From Piscirickettsiaceae bacterium (GTDB lineage Bacteria > Pseudomonadota > Gammaproteobacteria > Thiomicrospirales > Thiomicrospiraceae): 6,326 nucleotides of DNA. The translations under genes were made by a program, and so were the position numbers. Below the pieces are notes generated by a model. That model was not told where the DNA came from. It saw only the letters and a program-made list of their open reading frames with translations, and made no database searches. Shown here piece after piece: positions 6,279-6,326 of this stretch (the first letter of the stretch is position 1; each line of letters opens with the position of its first letter). The stretch lies in the NCBI GenBank assembly GCA_021767305.1, contig JAASTL010000063.1:1-6326 (forward strand), written 5' to 3'.

Positions 6279-6326
6279 ATGAAGTCCGAATTAGCTGAAG
6301 AATGGAGGAGTATCTGGATCATCCAT
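6279..6326 (+). CDS. Possible start of an unidentified gene, divergent from spoT (cut by window edge)
   Basis: An ATG at 6279 opens a frame that stays open for all 16 codons to the edge (MKSELAEEWRSIWIIH). It is preceded by AAGGTG at 6266-6271, seven bases upstream, which is a good ribosome-binding site and better than that of spoT. I do not recognise the sequence and 16 codons are too few to judge coding potential. If real, the 48 bases between it and the spoT start (6231-6278) would hold divergent control signals; they contain the perfect palindrome TTTTATAAAA (6253-6262). A competing reading is the end of a minus-strand gene upstream of spoT (frame closing at 6293-6291). Confidence 0.3.
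   Translation, partial: MKSELAEEWRSIWIIH

Overview
The window looks like chromosomal DNA of a moderately AT-rich gammaproteobacterium. The main evidence is a full-length SpoT-type (p)ppGpp enzyme with high similarity to the enterobacterial protein, a soluble class-36H-type chemoreceptor, and a ZrgA-like zinc operon of the type known from Vibrio. I cannot name the genus; a marine or sulfur-oxidising relative is possible but unproven. No rRNA, tRNA, CRISPR array or insertion sequence is visible.

Layout. Positions 1-1931 (minus strand) form a compact operon read right to left: a periplasmic histidine-rich ZrgA-family protein (1296-1931), a LolD/MacB-type ABC ATPase (573-1277) and the first 192 codons of a MacB-core/FtsX-type permease (576 to the left edge). 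The ATPase and permease genes overlap and the permease starts with TTG. Together they match the start of a Zrg-type zinc uptake operon. Positions 1932-2275 (344 bases) are a divergent control region. It holds a sigma70-type promoter candidate for the zinc operon, an 11-bp tandem repeat, two short palindromes, and a well-formed sigma54 (-24/-12) promoter candidate pointing at the next gene. Positions 2276-3994 (plus strand) encode a cytoplasmic methyl-accepting chemotaxis protein with two PAS domains and a HAMP-like linker. Positions 4089-6230 (minus strand) encode bifunctional SpoT, convergent with the chemoreceptor; a possible two-way terminator lies at 4047-4101. Positions 6231-6326 are the SpoT upstream region, with the possible start of a divergent gene at the right edge.

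Functional picture. The window joins three independent functions rather than one new system: zinc acquisition, behavioural sensing of an intracellular signal, and alarmone turnover. The items most worth following are the sigma54 promoter in front of the chemoreceptor, the apparent loss of all canonical methylation sites in that receptor, and the zinc operon built around an FtsX/MacB-type permease.
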